Positions 1 through 8,254 of a stretch of 64,000 nt of DNA are shown in pieces. The position numbers and the translations under genes were made by a program. Each line of letters starts with the position of its first letter. The stretch's first letter is position 1. Where the stretch lies: the NCBI RefSeq assembly GCF_028464065.1, contig NZ_CP116808.1, positions 3,129,501 to 3,193,500 on the forward strand, in the 5' to 3' direction. A model generated the notes under the pieces. It ran no database searches. It was not told where the DNA came from and saw only the letters and a list, made by a program, of their open reading frames with translations. This DNA comes from Saprospira sp. CCB-QB6. Lineage in GTDB: Bacteria > Bacteroidota > Bacteroidia > Chitinophagales > Saprospiraceae.

Positions 1-279
1 ATTCATAAATTGACTTTTTGATGAGGGCTTGAAGGCCTCGAATGTTAATCTAAAACAAGCTTAAATATAAGCTTTTCCTGTTCATTGCCAAGAGCTGTGA
101 AAACAAAAAAATAAAGGTCGAGTTTGTTGTTGAATAATAGTCATTTGTGAAGGTAAAGTTAAATTCACTTGAAATTTTAAGCGATGAGGGCTTTTATATT
201 TAGACAGAATAAATTATCTTGCTATAGCAAGAAATCCACAGATGTGACTGTGATTTTAAAACCAAAACGACAATCTATT
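1..279. other. Intergenic leader region, no gene seen
   Basis: This AT-rich stretch before the first secreted-protein gene contains no open frame I would call a gene and no repeat-family element. A TATCTTG string near 215-221 resembles a Bacteroidota -7 box with one mismatch, but no -33 TTTG is convincingly placed. The stretch probably carries the promoter and leader of the gene that follows. Confidence 0.4.
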
Positions 280-309
280 ATGTAAACTCTACAAGCTAAA
301 TTTTTTATT

Positions 310-1965
310 TTGTCCTTCCTGCTTATGGGGCTGGGGCTGTCTGCACAACAACTGGAGCACCCCATGGTGGTGGAGGTTAATACTCCTGCTAGTATTTCGG
401 GTACCTATGTTTATGGTTATCAGTCTGATTGGGGGCCAACCTCTTTGGCTGCAACGATTACAGGAGAAGCGGCCTGGGCGAGAACTGCTGCCAATGATTC
501 TATTGCTTGTGATTCGGTAGTCAATGATTTAACAGGCAAAGTGGCCCTAGTTCGTCGGGGGGCTTGTAACTTTAGTCTCAAGACACTTAATGCCCAAACT
601 CAAGGCGCTGTAGCCTGTGTAATTTGTAACAATCAGCCAGGTGCTGGTGTAATCAATATGGCTGGGGGTACTTTTGGTGCACAGGTGAATATTCCTGCGG
701 TTATGCTTAGCTATGAAGATTGTGCATTATTGGCCAATGCTATGGATGCAGGAGATACCGTAAACATTACGTTCCGCAAACCCGCTTTGGTAGCCAACCG
801 CACCTCTACCTATGCTTATCGCACACCTTTGTCTCAGGTTCATGACCTTGACCTGATCAACATTGGGCTAATTAACACCAGCCCAACTGCTGTCCCTCAG
901 GCAATCGTAAAAGTTGATATCACAGATCCTGCAAATAATGTGACTTCTTACATGGATACCCTAAGCTTAGCTGCAGATACCGTTATCGATTTTCATATTT
1001 TTGAGGAGGTTTATCCTGCACCCACAGATACTGGACGTTATCAAATTGTTTTCTCCGCTGACTATACTACTGATACTGTTTTTCAGGACTTTGTAGTTAC
1101 AGAAAACACTTTTGCCTTAGATAATGGTAATCCTGCTGATCAACGATTTTATACACTGGCCGATTTTTCTGCCAACCGCTATGATGTAGGCGCTTGCTTC
1201 TATACCGCTGATACCGTTGAAGCTTTTCACTGGGCCTCTTTTGGCTTAGGGCCAAACCCCGATTATATTCAGCAACAGCTAAATGTTTTTCTCTATAAGG
1301 CCAAGCCTGGAGTTACCATAACTGGCCAAGATGTAGATTATAGCAAATTTGATATTGTTGCCGTAAATAGCCACAATATCCGAGCTGAAGATACCGCTTC
1401 AGGATCTCTCATTATTAAAAGACTCTATGAGGTGCAAAATGGTGAAGATTCTATCGTGCTAGATTCTAATACGCTATATGCATTGGTCGTTTCTTTTAGA
1501 GGCAATGGATCTATCGTAGATCCACCCTACTTCGAGTTTGCGGGCAATGGTGCTCGCCTAGACTTTAGCACGATTGTTCACGGAACAGATCTTTCTATGG
1601 GAGGATTTGGTGGCCCCCAAGTAAGAGTGCGCATGCATAAAGAAGCTTCTTATACTGCAGAAACTCCCACGGGCTCTGGATTGGCCGTTAATGAATCTCC
1701 TCTGCTCGAAGCCGCTAGCCTAAGCCTATTTCCTAACCCCACTCAAGATCTGCTAAATCTCAATATTGTTGCAGTAGATGGGGCCGAAGAAGCTATAGTG
1801 AGTATCATGACGGCAACCGGACAAGTACTAAAAAGCCAAGTGGTTGCGCTAAATGGCCAAAACACAATTGAACAAGTTCAATTGAAAGATTTGCCCGCAG
1901 GTGCTTATCTCGCTTATCTCCAAATCGGAAATAAATTTACTGTTAAGCAGTTTGTTAAGCAATAG
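310..1965 (+). CDS. Secreted PA-domain protein with T9SS sorting domain, start region damaged
   Basis: A secreted or surface protein. From the TTG at 310 it reads 551 residues. A PA (protease-associated) domain lies at about residues 55-150 and includes VALVRRGACNF and a cysteine pair. The middle has beta-rich segments of unknown function. Residues about 470-551 form a T9SS type A sorting domain (LSLFPNPTQDLL, then DLPAGAYLAYL near the end). The frame extends upstream to an ATG at 280, but codon 2 there is TAA (283-285). Reading through it, codons 3 onward give T-L-Q-A-K-F-F-I-L-S, a perfect extension of the signal peptide. With AAA in place of TAA the protein would start like its secreted neighbours. 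So this is either a real nonsense mutation, a sequencing error, or a gene using the weak TTG at 310 or ATG at 325 with a shortened signal peptide. PA domains commonly occur on secreted proteases, but no catalytic domain is recognisable here. It stands alone and is followed by a strong terminator. Confidence 0.8.
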   Translation: MSFLLMGLGLSAQQLEHPMVVEVNTPASISGTYVYGYQSDWGPTSLAATITGEAAWARTAANDSIACDSVVNDLTGKVALVRRGACNFSLKTLNAQTQGAVACVICNNQPGAGVINMAGGTFGAQVNIPAVMLSYEDCALLANAMDAGDTVNITFRKPALVANRTSTYAYRTPLSQVHDLDLINIGLINTSPTAVPQAIVKVDITDPANNVTSYMDTLSLAADTVIDFHIFEEVYPAPTDTGRYQIVFSADYTTDTVFQDFVVTENTFALDNGNPADQRFYTLADFSANRYDVGACFYTADTVEAFHWASFGLGPNPDYIQQQLNVFLYKAKPGVTITGQDVDYSKFDIVAVNSHNIRAEDTASGSLIIKRLYEVQNGEDSIVLDSNTLYALVVSFRGNGSIVDPPYFEFAGNGARLDFSTIVHGTDLSMGGFGGPQVRVRMHKEASYTAETPTGSGLAVNESPLLEAASLSLFPNPTQDLLNLNIVAVDGAEEAIVSIMTATGQVLKSQVVALNGQNTIEQVQLKDLPAGAYLAYLQIGNKFTVKQFVKQ

Positions 1966-2002
1966 ATTTATAAAGAGCTGTATATAAAACAAGGCTTTCC
2001 TA

Positions 2003-2034
2003 GCCGCCTCCCCACAAAGGAGGCGGCTTTTTTT
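2003..2034 (+). terminator. Rho-independent terminator after the PA-domain gene
   Basis: A 9-bp GC-rich perfect stem (GCCGCCTCC with GGAGGCGGC), a 7-base loop, then seven T. It sits 38 bp after the stop of the upstream gene. Confidence 0.9.
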
Positions 2035-2087
2035 GTACCCTCTTTTTTTTTTAAGATATTCGCCCCCCTAACCAAAATACAATAACT

Positions 2088-2624
2088 GTGAAGTGGGTTT
2101 ATTTTCTACGCCATGCCAAATCTTCTTGGGAACAGCCCGAATTAGATGATATCGATCGCCCGCTCAACCCTAGAGGAGAGGAGGCCGCCCAATTGATGGC
2201 CCAATTGTTCAAACGCAGAGAGTTACCATTGGACCATATTCTCTGCTCTCCAGCAGAACGCTGCCAACAAACAGCCCTACACTTTTGCCAAGCGCTTAAC
2301 CGCCCCGCTGGCGATATCGAGATTAGCTACCGCCTCTATGAGGCCGAGCTCCCTCAGGTCTATCAACGCCTTCGAGAATTGCCCAATCATATCAATAAGG
2401 TGTTGTTGATTGGCCACAATACTAGCGCTACCAACTGGCTAAATGCCTTTAAATCCACTCCCGTCGATAACCAACCTACGGCTGGTCTCAGCCTGACCAT
2501 TTTTAGTATCGACGATTGGCAATTGCTTGACCGCAGCAATGGGGAGTTTGTCTTTTGGGATTATCCCAAACTCTATAAAAAGAAGTACCGAGAACTAGAT
2601 TTGAACCTTCATAAGGAGGTCTAA
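2088..2624 (+). CDS. SixA-like histidine phosphatase family protein
   Basis: A cytosolic member of the histidine phosphatase (phosphoglycerate mutase-like) superfamily, 178 residues, the usual size for SixA-type phosphohistidine phosphatases. The catalytic RHG-type motif appears as LRHAKSSW at residues 7-14, the variant typical of SixA. A second histidine is in LLIGHNTSATNW near residue 105, and a conserved arginine region (LCSPAERCQQTA) lies near residue 60. The start is GTG at 2088, immediately before the conserved N-terminal strand KWVYFLRHA; no ATG fits better. There is no signal peptide. The substrate cannot be told from sequence: SixA acts on phosphohistidine of phosphorelay or PTS proteins, but many homologues are uncharacterised. 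It stands alone between a terminator and a GC-rich intergenic repeat. Confidence 0.85.
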   Translation: MKWVYFLRHAKSSWEQPELDDIDRPLNPRGEEAAQLMAQLFKRRELPLDHILCSPAERCQQTALHFCQALNRPAGDIEISYRLYEAELPQVYQRLRELPNHINKVLLIGHNTSATNWLNAFKSTPVDNQPTAGLSLTIFSIDDWQLLDRSNGEFVFWDYPKLYKKKYRELDLNLHKEV

Positions 2625-2635
2625 TCTCAAGATTT

Positions 2636-2787
2636 GGGGCTGCCCCTCGCCTTCGGCTCAGGTCGCTCCACTTCGCAGCTCGCAGGTCTGCTCGGCCCTG
2701 CAGCCCTGCGGGCTTTGGTCGGCGGCTGCGCCGCCCCCCTACAGGCAACTAAGCCTGCGGCCCTCCGGGCCTGCTAGCCGCAAGCAG
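2636..2787 (+). repeat. GC-rich intergenic structured repeat, copy 1 (GGGGCTG end type)
   Basis: Begins 12 bp after the phosphatase stop with GGGGCTGCCCC, then the family core CGCAGCTCGC..TCTGCTCGGCCCTGC. Hairpin 2 is AGCCC/GGGCT and hairpin 3 GGCGGC/GCCGCC. It ends in a tail hairpin (GGCCCTCCGGGCC). It faces copy 2 tail to tail. Confidence 0.85.
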
Positions 2788-2935
2788 ACTAAGATGATTT
2801 AGATTTCTTCAATGCTATCACTACAAAATAATTAAGCCCTTTCTAATTGCTCTTTGTCAGTTGCAGGAGTTAGTTTTTACTCAGAAAGTGGTCCTTGTCT
2901 AGCCAAATGGCCTATTCTTTAGCTAAGTAGTAGAA

Positions 2936-3054
2936 GGCCTAGCGATGTGCAGCAGTGCGGCGCAGCCGCAGACCAAGGCCGTCAGGCCGCAGGGCCGAGC
3001 GAATAGCGAGCTGCGGAACGTAGCGCCGCAAGGCAAAGCCGCAGCGGAGGCCCC
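2936..3054 (-). repeat. GC-rich intergenic structured repeat, copy 2 (GGGGCCT end type)
   Basis: Inverted relative to copy 1. On the minus strand it starts GGGGCCTCCGC and ends CATCGCTAGGCC. Hairpin 2 is a GGCC/GGCC stem and hairpin 3 a GCGGC/GCCGC stem. Its GGGGCC end lies 10 bp from the stop of the oxidase subunit III gene. The flank at about 2889-2935 is shared with the flank of copy 4. Confidence 0.85.
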
Positions 3055-3064
3055 AAAAAGTCCT

Positions 3065-3691
3065 TTAAAACAGCATATTGAGGAGGAAAAAGAGGACCAA
3101 GAAGATCCAAAGGGCATCGAGAAAATGCCAGTAAACGGTGAGTAATTCTAAGTGGAGTTTTTTGCTGGGGTCTGAAAAGTAGACCAAGACGCTAACGGGT
3201 TCTTTCATGCGGACCGAGGCCACGTACATAAAGTAGAGCAGAAAGGGCAGGCCGCCGAAAACGTGGGCAAAGTGGAGGCCCGACAAGGCGTATAAATATT
3301 GTTTTCCGTTGCCGATATTTTCGCCCATCAGGGCATCTTTGTAGAGGGTCCAGGCCAAAACCTGCATAATGAGAAAGATAGCGGTGAGTAGAAAGGTGAG
3401 GTTGAGGGCATTTTGGTATTTTTTTGTTTCATCTTGTTTGTAAGCTTCATTGGCCCATTTAATCGTCAGGCTACTGAGGAGGAGCAAGATCGAGTTGGCG
3501 ATAAAAATGGGGGGGAGATAGACGCCATCGGCCACCTCATTGGCCGAGCGGGTGTAGACATAGCCGATGGCAAAGGCGATAAAGAGGAAAGTGAGGCCCA
3601 CTAAAAGGAGATAGAGATAAATCTTTTGGTAGGGCAGATTGATGAATGGTTTTTCGTATTGATCTTGGGGGAAATTTTTCGGATTAGCCAT
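3065..3691 (-). CDS. Haem-copper oxidase subunit III (cytochrome c oxidase subunit 3 family)
   Basis: An inner-membrane subunit of a terminal oxidase, 208 residues, with five predicted membrane segments (about residues 27-48, 63-80, 97-117, 131-157, 187-208). The family signature is in the last helix, TVYWHFLDALWIFLVLFF, matching the usual YWHFVDxxWxxLF. A GLHFAHVFGG segment matches the conserved histidine helix. The length fits the short five-helix bacterial form. No subunit I, II or IV gene is beside it, so it is an orphan copy whose partner operon must lie elsewhere. The ATG at 3691 is followed directly by a hydrophilic N-terminus, as expected. It is probably an accessory or alternative subunit III. 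Confidence 0.9.
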   Translation of the reverse strand: MANPKNFPQDQYEKPFINLPYQKIYLYLLLVGLTFLFIAFAIGYVYTRSANEVADGVYLPPIFIANSILLLLSSLTIKWANEAYKQDETKKYQNALNLTFLLTAIFLIMQVLAWTLYKDALMGENIGNGKQYLYALSGLHFAHVFGGLPFLLYFMYVASVRMKEPVSVLVYFSDPSKKLHLELLTVYWHFLDALWIFLVLFFLLNMLF

Positions 3692-3854
3692 AAGTCGGTC
3701 TGGTTAAAAATGAAGGAGAAAATAAAGGAATCCTAGGAAGAAAATTAGGCAATATAGGTCACAGAAAGCAGCTTTGGGAAAAAAAACTTATGTTTGCTTC
3801 TTAACAAACTTGTAAGAAAAGGGTTGGGATTGGCCCAACACAAAAGCAAAACTT

Positions 3855-4676
3855 ATGAATCGTTTATTTGTAATAGTCTGTTTATTTTTTGGTCTTTGGT
3901 CTTGTCAGTCGGTACAGCCAGAGCCAGCGGCTAAGCCTAGTCCAGCGCCTAGTCCGGCCCCAGTAGAAGAAAAATTATGGAGTGTAGAGGAGTTGCTTCA
4001 GGATTTGCCCAAGGGGCAGGGGGGGCAGTTGGTCCAGCATCAGTTTTATCAGTTATCTTATCGTTTGGATGCCAAGAATGCGGAATGGGCCATGTATCGG
4101 ATAGATAGCCAGTCTGTAGTGGATGAGCGGGCGAGTCGTCGTTCGGGCTTTATTCAGGACCCTGAGTTGGGGGGGCAAACGGCTAGTGATGCAGATTATA
4201 CGGGCTCGGGTTTTGATCGTGGGCATTTGATTCCGGCGGAGGATATGGATTTTGATCTCAAGGCGATGGAAGAGAGTTTTTACTTATCTAATGTATCTCC
4301 GCAAGCTCCTAGTTTCAATCGGGGGATTTGGAAAAAGCTTGAGGGGGATCTGCGAGATTGGGCCTTAGAAAAGGGCGATTTATTAGTCATTACGGGCCCA
4401 GTTTTGCCTGCTCAACTGCCTGCAGATGCGCCTAAGATAGCGGGGGATGTTGTAGTCCCTACTGCTTTTTACAAAGTCATTGTTGATTTGAAAAAGCGTA
4501 AGAGCATAGCCTTTTTATTGGCCAATGAAAAATCGGATGCCGAGTTGGCGAGTTTTGCGTTGAGCATTCGAGACTTAGAGGGGCAGTCGGGTCTAAACTT
4601 TTTCCCAAAACTATCGGCTAAGCAGGCAGATGAATTAGAAGAGCAAAAAGAGCTAGGTTATTGGTTTGGGGAATAG
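3855..4676 (+). CDS. DNA/RNA non-specific endonuclease, lipoprotein
   Basis: A secreted, lipid-anchored nuclease of the NUC1/EndA beta-beta-alpha-metal family, 273 residues. The N-terminus is a lipoprotein signal with lipobox LWSC (Cys at about residue 17), followed by a Pro/Ala-rich linker. The catalytic DRGH motif is at about residues 122-125 (DRGHLIPAEDM). The metal-binding asparagine segment NVSPQAPSFNRGIWKKLE is near residue 145, and VITGPVL follows near 175. All key residues are present, so it should be active, probably in the periplasm or at the surface for nutrient DNA/RNA breakdown. That role is inferred from the family and from the predatory, polymer-degrading habit of the likely host. 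The gene stands alone; the downstream hairpin at 4825 may end it. Confidence 0.9.
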   Translation: MNRLFVIVCLFFGLWSCQSVQPEPAAKPSPAPSPAPVEEKLWSVEELLQDLPKGQGGQLVQHQFYQLSYRLDAKNAEWAMYRIDSQSVVDERASRRSGFIQDPELGGQTASDADYTGSGFDRGHLIPAEDMDFDLKAMEESFYLSNVSPQAPSFNRGIWKKLEGDLRDWALEKGDLLVITGPVLPAQLPADAPKIAGDVVVPTAFYKVIVDLKKRKSIAFLLANEKSDAELASFALSIRDLEGQSGLNFFPKLSAKQADELEEQKELGYWFGE

Positions 4677-4824
4677 GAAAGTTCAAAAACTTTTTTTTTG
4701 TCAAAAGTTTTGCATTTCTGTAGAATGCTTCTATCTTAGCTAATAGAAAACGACAGTATTGGGACCGAGCCGCTTTTGGTCCATAGTACAAAGCGTTAGA
4801 ATTTGATTGATTTTTGGTGATTAG

Positions 4825-4863
4825 AAGGTTTGTAAACTCGGTTTGCAAACCTTTCTTTTTTTT
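4825..4863 (+). terminator. Strong terminator-like hairpin 39 bp before the next gene
   Basis: A 13-bp stem (AAGGTTTGTAAAC with GTTTGCAAACCTT, one G-T pair), a 3-base loop, then TC and eight T. It lies 149 bp after the nuclease stop and only 39 bp before the next start codon. It may be the nuclease terminator or an attenuator in the leader of the next gene. Confidence 0.75.
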
Positions 4864-4901
4864 CAGCAAAGCTGTATATTCAGGGCCTTAATACTAGAAC
4901 T

Positions 4902-6323
4902 ATGCGTCAATTTTTAGAAACCGAACAGAAAGCTTTAGAAATCAACCTCGACCCTCGAATTTACGGCTCATTTGCTGAGATTGGAGCAGGGCAGGAAGTG
5001 GCTCGTTACTTCTTTAAAGTAGGGGCTGCGGCGGGCACCATTGCCAAAACCATTTCGGCCTACGATAAGGTAGTCAGTGATGATATTTATGGGCGAGAGC
5101 CATCGGGTCGTTATGTTTGTGAGTCGCGTTTGTATCGAATGTTGGACCATGAGTATGAGTTGTTGTTGGATCGTTTGAGTGGACAGCGTCCAGATCTTTG
5201 TCTTTTTGCCTTTGCAGATACGATAACTACGATCAATTATCACCGAACGATTAAGGGACAAGGATGGATGGGCATGCGCTTTCAGCTAAGTCCTCATGCC
5301 GAGCCGAATGAAATTGTCTTGCACATTGAGCTGGAAGATGGAAATGCCAATTTGCAACAGCAGGCCGTCGGAATTTTAGGGGTAAACTTGCTTTATGCTT
5401 GTTATCGCTATCATGCAGACTACAAAGAGCTTTTGGCTTCTTTATTAGATAAGTTAGAAGATCGGATTCGGATTGATGTTGTGCGGATGAAAGGGCCAGA
5501 TTTTGAACATATTGACAACCGTCTCCTGCTCTTATCCTTGATTGAGCAAAATTTGACGGATGTGGCTGTTTTTGATAAAAAGGGGCAGCCTGTGCACATT
5601 TCAGAGTTTTTGTATAAGAAAAACCTACTCTTGGTCCGAGGAAATTATAATCCTACGACCCTACTAAGTCTGGACATGATTCGAGCTTCGGCTGCACAGT
5701 TTCGAGCAGATTTTAGCCAGCGGGCTATGGATTGTTTCATCATGACAGAAATGACCCTAGACAGCTTGCAAGGAGAGGAAAATACCACTGATGAGAAAAA
5801 CTTTTTGGAGCGGGCCAAATTACTCAATCATTTGGGGCAGTATGTGATGATTACAGATTGCGACCGCTATCATAAATTGATACGATACGCTTTTGATTAT
5901 CGAATTCAACATTTGGGCTTGGTCCTAGAAAACAATTTATTACTCAGTCTGTTGTCTGGCAAATATGAACGCAACAAAGATGGCCGCTTACTTACGGCCT
6001 TTGGAGAGGTATTTACTCGAAATGTAACCCTATACGCTTATCCAGAACTCAAAGAGGGAAGCGGTGAGCTTTTGCAAACACATAATTTACCTATCCCAGA
6101 AGGAATGCGCAATCTCTATCAGCATTTGCTGGACCAGCGCCAAATTAGAGATGTAGAAGGCTACAATGAAGAGATTTTACATATTCGCTCTACCGAGGCC
6201 CTACGCAAAATTCAGGCAGCAGAAGAAGGCTGGGAAAAAATGCTCTCTGATCGCGTCGCTCGTTATATTCAGGAACGAGGAGCCTTTGGCTTTCCTCTAG
6301 AAAGTATGGAGTTTGACTACTAG
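4902..6323 (+). CDS. Conserved protein of unknown function (SFAEIGAGQEVARYFF family)
   Basis: A 473-residue protein without signal peptide or membrane segment. The N-terminal stretch YGSFAEIGAGQEVARYFF, followed by AAGTIAKTISAYDKVVSD, marks a highly conserved family that I recall in Bacteroidota and cyanobacteria. Database names such as nicotinate-nucleotide adenylyltransferase or TonB receptor are sometimes attached to it, but I see no HxGH nucleotidyltransferase motif, no Walker motif and no barrel. I therefore do not assign a function. The protein is mixed alpha/beta with many charged residues and no low-complexity regions. It starts at ATG 4902 and stands alone, preceded by a terminator-like hairpin. 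Confidence 0.75.
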   Translation: MRQFLETEQKALEINLDPRIYGSFAEIGAGQEVARYFFKVGAAAGTIAKTISAYDKVVSDDIYGREPSGRYVCESRLYRMLDHEYELLLDRLSGQRPDLCLFAFADTITTINYHRTIKGQGWMGMRFQLSPHAEPNEIVLHIELEDGNANLQQQAVGILGVNLLYACYRYHADYKELLASLLDKLEDRIRIDVVRMKGPDFEHIDNRLLLLSLIEQNLTDVAVFDKKGQPVHISEFLYKKNLLLVRGNYNPTTLLSLDMIRASAAQFRADFSQRAMDCFIMTEMTLDSLQGEENTTDEKNFLERAKLLNHLGQYVMITDCDRYHKLIRYAFDYRIQHLGLVLENNLLLSLLSGKYERNKDGRLLTAFGEVFTRNVTLYAYPELKEGSGELLQTHNLPIPEGMRNLYQHLLDQRQIRDVEGYNEEILHIRSTEALRKIQAAEEGWEKMLSDRVARYIQERGAFGFPLESMEFDY

Positions 6324-6464
6324 TTTTCGTTGCTGTTTGGCAAGAAGGCTGGAAAAAATGAATCGAAAAAATACTGCTTTTAGTATAACGAAAAACTTAA
6401 AATAGGGCATATTTTTTGATAGGAAAACCGCCGAAGTTAAACAGTATGGAAAAACAATAATTAA

Positions 6465-7733
6465 ATGAAAACCAAAGGACTAGCGTCTGTAAACTATCTT
6501 TTATTTTTAGTATTCTTTTTGCCCAATACGCTTTGGGCCCAACTCGACTTTAAGTTTCAGCCTAGAGCAAAAGAAAAAGGAGCTTTTCGGTTTTTTGAAC
6601 CTAAAGCAGAGGGCATTTCTCCCATCAACTTGTTTTTTTTAGCCAAGTTCTCCGAATTGATGTATCTAGAGCGGATGGAGTATCATCTGCGCTATATGGA
6701 AAATGGCTATGAACCTTTAACGGATATTCCAGACTCTGAGTGGATCAAACATCATGCTTCCGTAAATGATGATAACTTTCAAGAGGCCTTTAAACTGCGC
6801 TTTGCTCATTATTTTGACTACCCCCGACAGTTAACAGGCATGAAAGAAGAACAGCCCCCACAAGCCAAAAGTAGCTTCCACTTTATGCGAAAAATGGCCT
6901 ACTTGGGCGGAAAAAAAGATCAGGGCTTAGACCCCGAACTCATGATTGTCAACACTCCAAGAGCTGTTATTTTAGTCTACCGAGGTACCGATAAAGTAGA
7001 GGAAAATGAATGGAGCGAATGGAAAGGTACCGATTTCCGAATTCAACTCGTCCAAGCAGGTGGCTTCCTCATCAATACCAAAGTACATAAAGGTTTTTGG
7101 CAGAGCTTTGACCTCATCCGAGATGAGTTAATGAGAACTTTGCAACAAGCAGAGTTTAAACACAAACCAATCTGGATCACAGGACACAGCCTAGGCGGCG
7201 CTATGGCTATTATTTCTGGCGCCTATCTAAAATCTGCTGGCCTGCCCGTCCAAAACGTTTATACCTTCGCCTCTCCTCGAACAATTGGCAACAAAAAATT
7301 TGCAGAAAAATTAGAACAACTTCTACCCAATAAGGTCCACCGCTTCGAGTATTACTTAGACCCCGTTAGCATTCTTTGGGCCCCTGGCTATACCAATTGC
7401 GGACAACGCCACTGGTTCGATGCCGAGGATCTAGGCCACTACCAACTGCACGAAAATGTAAGAGAACGCTACACCCCACTCTCGCCTTTCAAATTTAATC
7501 GACACCCTTTTCGAGACAAACGAACAATGGGCGAACTCCGCCTCCAAAAAGAAATGGAAAATGCCTGGCTGCCCGCTCTCCCCATTCGATTTTGGTACCA
7601 TAACCCACAATTCTACGTAAAAGCTTGCTACGAACAACTAACCGAAGAACAAAAAAAAGTATTACCTGGAGTAGAGGATAGCTTTCCCTACCTTTACTTT
7701 GGCGGAAAATCAGGCATGCCCGGCTCTAAATAA
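6465..7733 (+). CDS. Secreted class 3 lipase-like alpha/beta hydrolase
   Basis: A secreted esterase or lipase of the Lipase_3 (fungal triacylglycerol lipase-like) family, 422 residues. The signal peptide covers residues 1-26 (cleavage after LWAQ). The nucleophile elbow is GHSLGGAMAI with Ser at about residue 241. The strand before the oxyanion region reads VILVYRGTDK near residue 170, as usual in this family. A VYTFASPRTIGN segment follows near residue 268, and the acidic residue and histidine (YYLDPVSILW, GHYQLH) are further on. There is no C-terminal T9SS domain, so it probably stays in the periplasm or leaves by another route. ATG 6465 follows an A-rich stretch. Triacylglycerol or phospholipid may be the substrate, but sequence alone cannot tell. 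Confidence 0.85.
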   Translation: MKTKGLASVNYLLFLVFFLPNTLWAQLDFKFQPRAKEKGAFRFFEPKAEGISPINLFFLAKFSELMYLERMEYHLRYMENGYEPLTDIPDSEWIKHHASVNDDNFQEAFKLRFAHYFDYPRQLTGMKEEQPPQAKSSFHFMRKMAYLGGKKDQGLDPELMIVNTPRAVILVYRGTDKVEENEWSEWKGTDFRIQLVQAGGFLINTKVHKGFWQSFDLIRDELMRTLQQAEFKHKPIWITGHSLGGAMAIISGAYLKSAGLPVQNVYTFASPRTIGNKKFAEKLEQLLPNKVHRFEYYLDPVSILWAPGYTNCGQRHWFDAEDLGHYQLHENVRERYTPLSPFKFNRHPFRDKRTMGELRLQKEMENAWLPALPIRFWYHNPQFYVKACYEQLTEEQKKVLPGVEDSFPYLYFGGKSGMPGSK

Positions 7734-7748
7734 GTCAATAGCTGTTTT

Positions 7749-7880
7749 GGGGCCTCCTGCCTGCGGCAGGCGCTACCTTCGGCAGCTCGCAAGTCTGCTC
7801 GGCCCTGCGGCGGCTTTGCCGCCTCGGTCTGGCCTAACGGCCACCCCGCCGCATCGCTAGGCCAGCCGCCTGCGGCGGCT
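7749..7880 (+). repeat. GC-rich intergenic structured repeat, copy 3 (GGGGCCT end type)
   Basis: Begins 15 bp after the lipase stop. Hairpin 1 is CCTGCC/GGCAGG, hairpin 2 GGCGGC/GCCGCC and hairpin 3 GGCC/GGCC. The closing part GCATCGCTAGGCC is followed by the tail hairpin GCCGCC/GGCGGC. Confidence 0.85.
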
Positions 7881-7890
7881 CTACACGCAA

Positions 7891-7921
7891 AGGCCCAGAA
7901 CCTAAGTTCTGGGCCTTTTTT
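7891..7921 (+). terminator. Rho-independent terminator downstream of lipase and repeat copy 3
   Basis: A perfect 11-bp stem AGGCCCAGAAC/GTTCTGGGCCT, loop CTAA, then a T tract. The repeat element lies between the lipase stop and this terminator, so the element would be part of the lipase transcript. Confidence 0.9.
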
Positions 7922-7987
7922 CTATTTCCCTAAAACTATAAGGTGTCATTTTTTTAGAAAAAAAAGGATAAAAAGCTGTAACGAACT

Positions 7988-8021
7988 AAAGCCCTAGCCA
8001 TTTATAAATGGCTAGGGCTTT
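7988..8021. other. Perfect 34-bp palindrome
   Basis: A perfect palindrome, arms AAAGCCCTAGCCATTTA and its complement, with no loop. It has A3/T3 ends but no long T tract. It may be a bidirectional terminator, a cruciform or a protein-binding site. It lies 67 bp past the lipase terminator and about 80 bp before the next promoter. Confidence 0.7.
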
Positions 8022-8099
8022 ACACTTAATTCTATTTTTTGATTTTAAGAAGTTAGCCAAAATAATATATCTGTAAAATTGGTTTTTATTGCATAAAAT

Positions 8100-8132
8100 T
8101 TTGAATTTTAAACTGCGAACTGCTTACTTTTG
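8100..8132 (+). promoter_or_regulatory. Bacteroidota-type promoter for the M43 protease
   Basis: TTTG at 8100-8103 and TACTTTTG at 8125-8132, 21 bp apart, match the Bacteroidota consensus TTTG-N19-21-TAnnTTTG. Transcription would start near 8140 and give a 5' leader of about 115 nt. A small hairpin (8159-8183, AAGGCCC/GGGCCTT) lies in that leader. Confidence 0.65.
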
Positions 8133-8254
8133 TACTTAGACTTATTCAAAACCTCTCTAAGGCCCCTTGATCTAGAGGGCCTTTGCTTTAATTGCCACAT
8201 CAAATTCTAACTCTATTTACTAAGGATTCAATTGTTTGAATAAAAATTAACTCT

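Noticed and set aside
2503-2748. Open frames running through the GC-rich elements (also near 16076, 29521, 46425, 53645, 58657)
   Set aside because: The translations are Arg/Ala/Pro/Gly-rich and follow the element sequence; hairpin loops differ in length between copies and break any frame.
4902-6323. Nicotinate-nucleotide adenylyltransferase or TonB receptor annotation
   Set aside because: The HxGH motif and beta-barrel or plug features needed for these names are absent.
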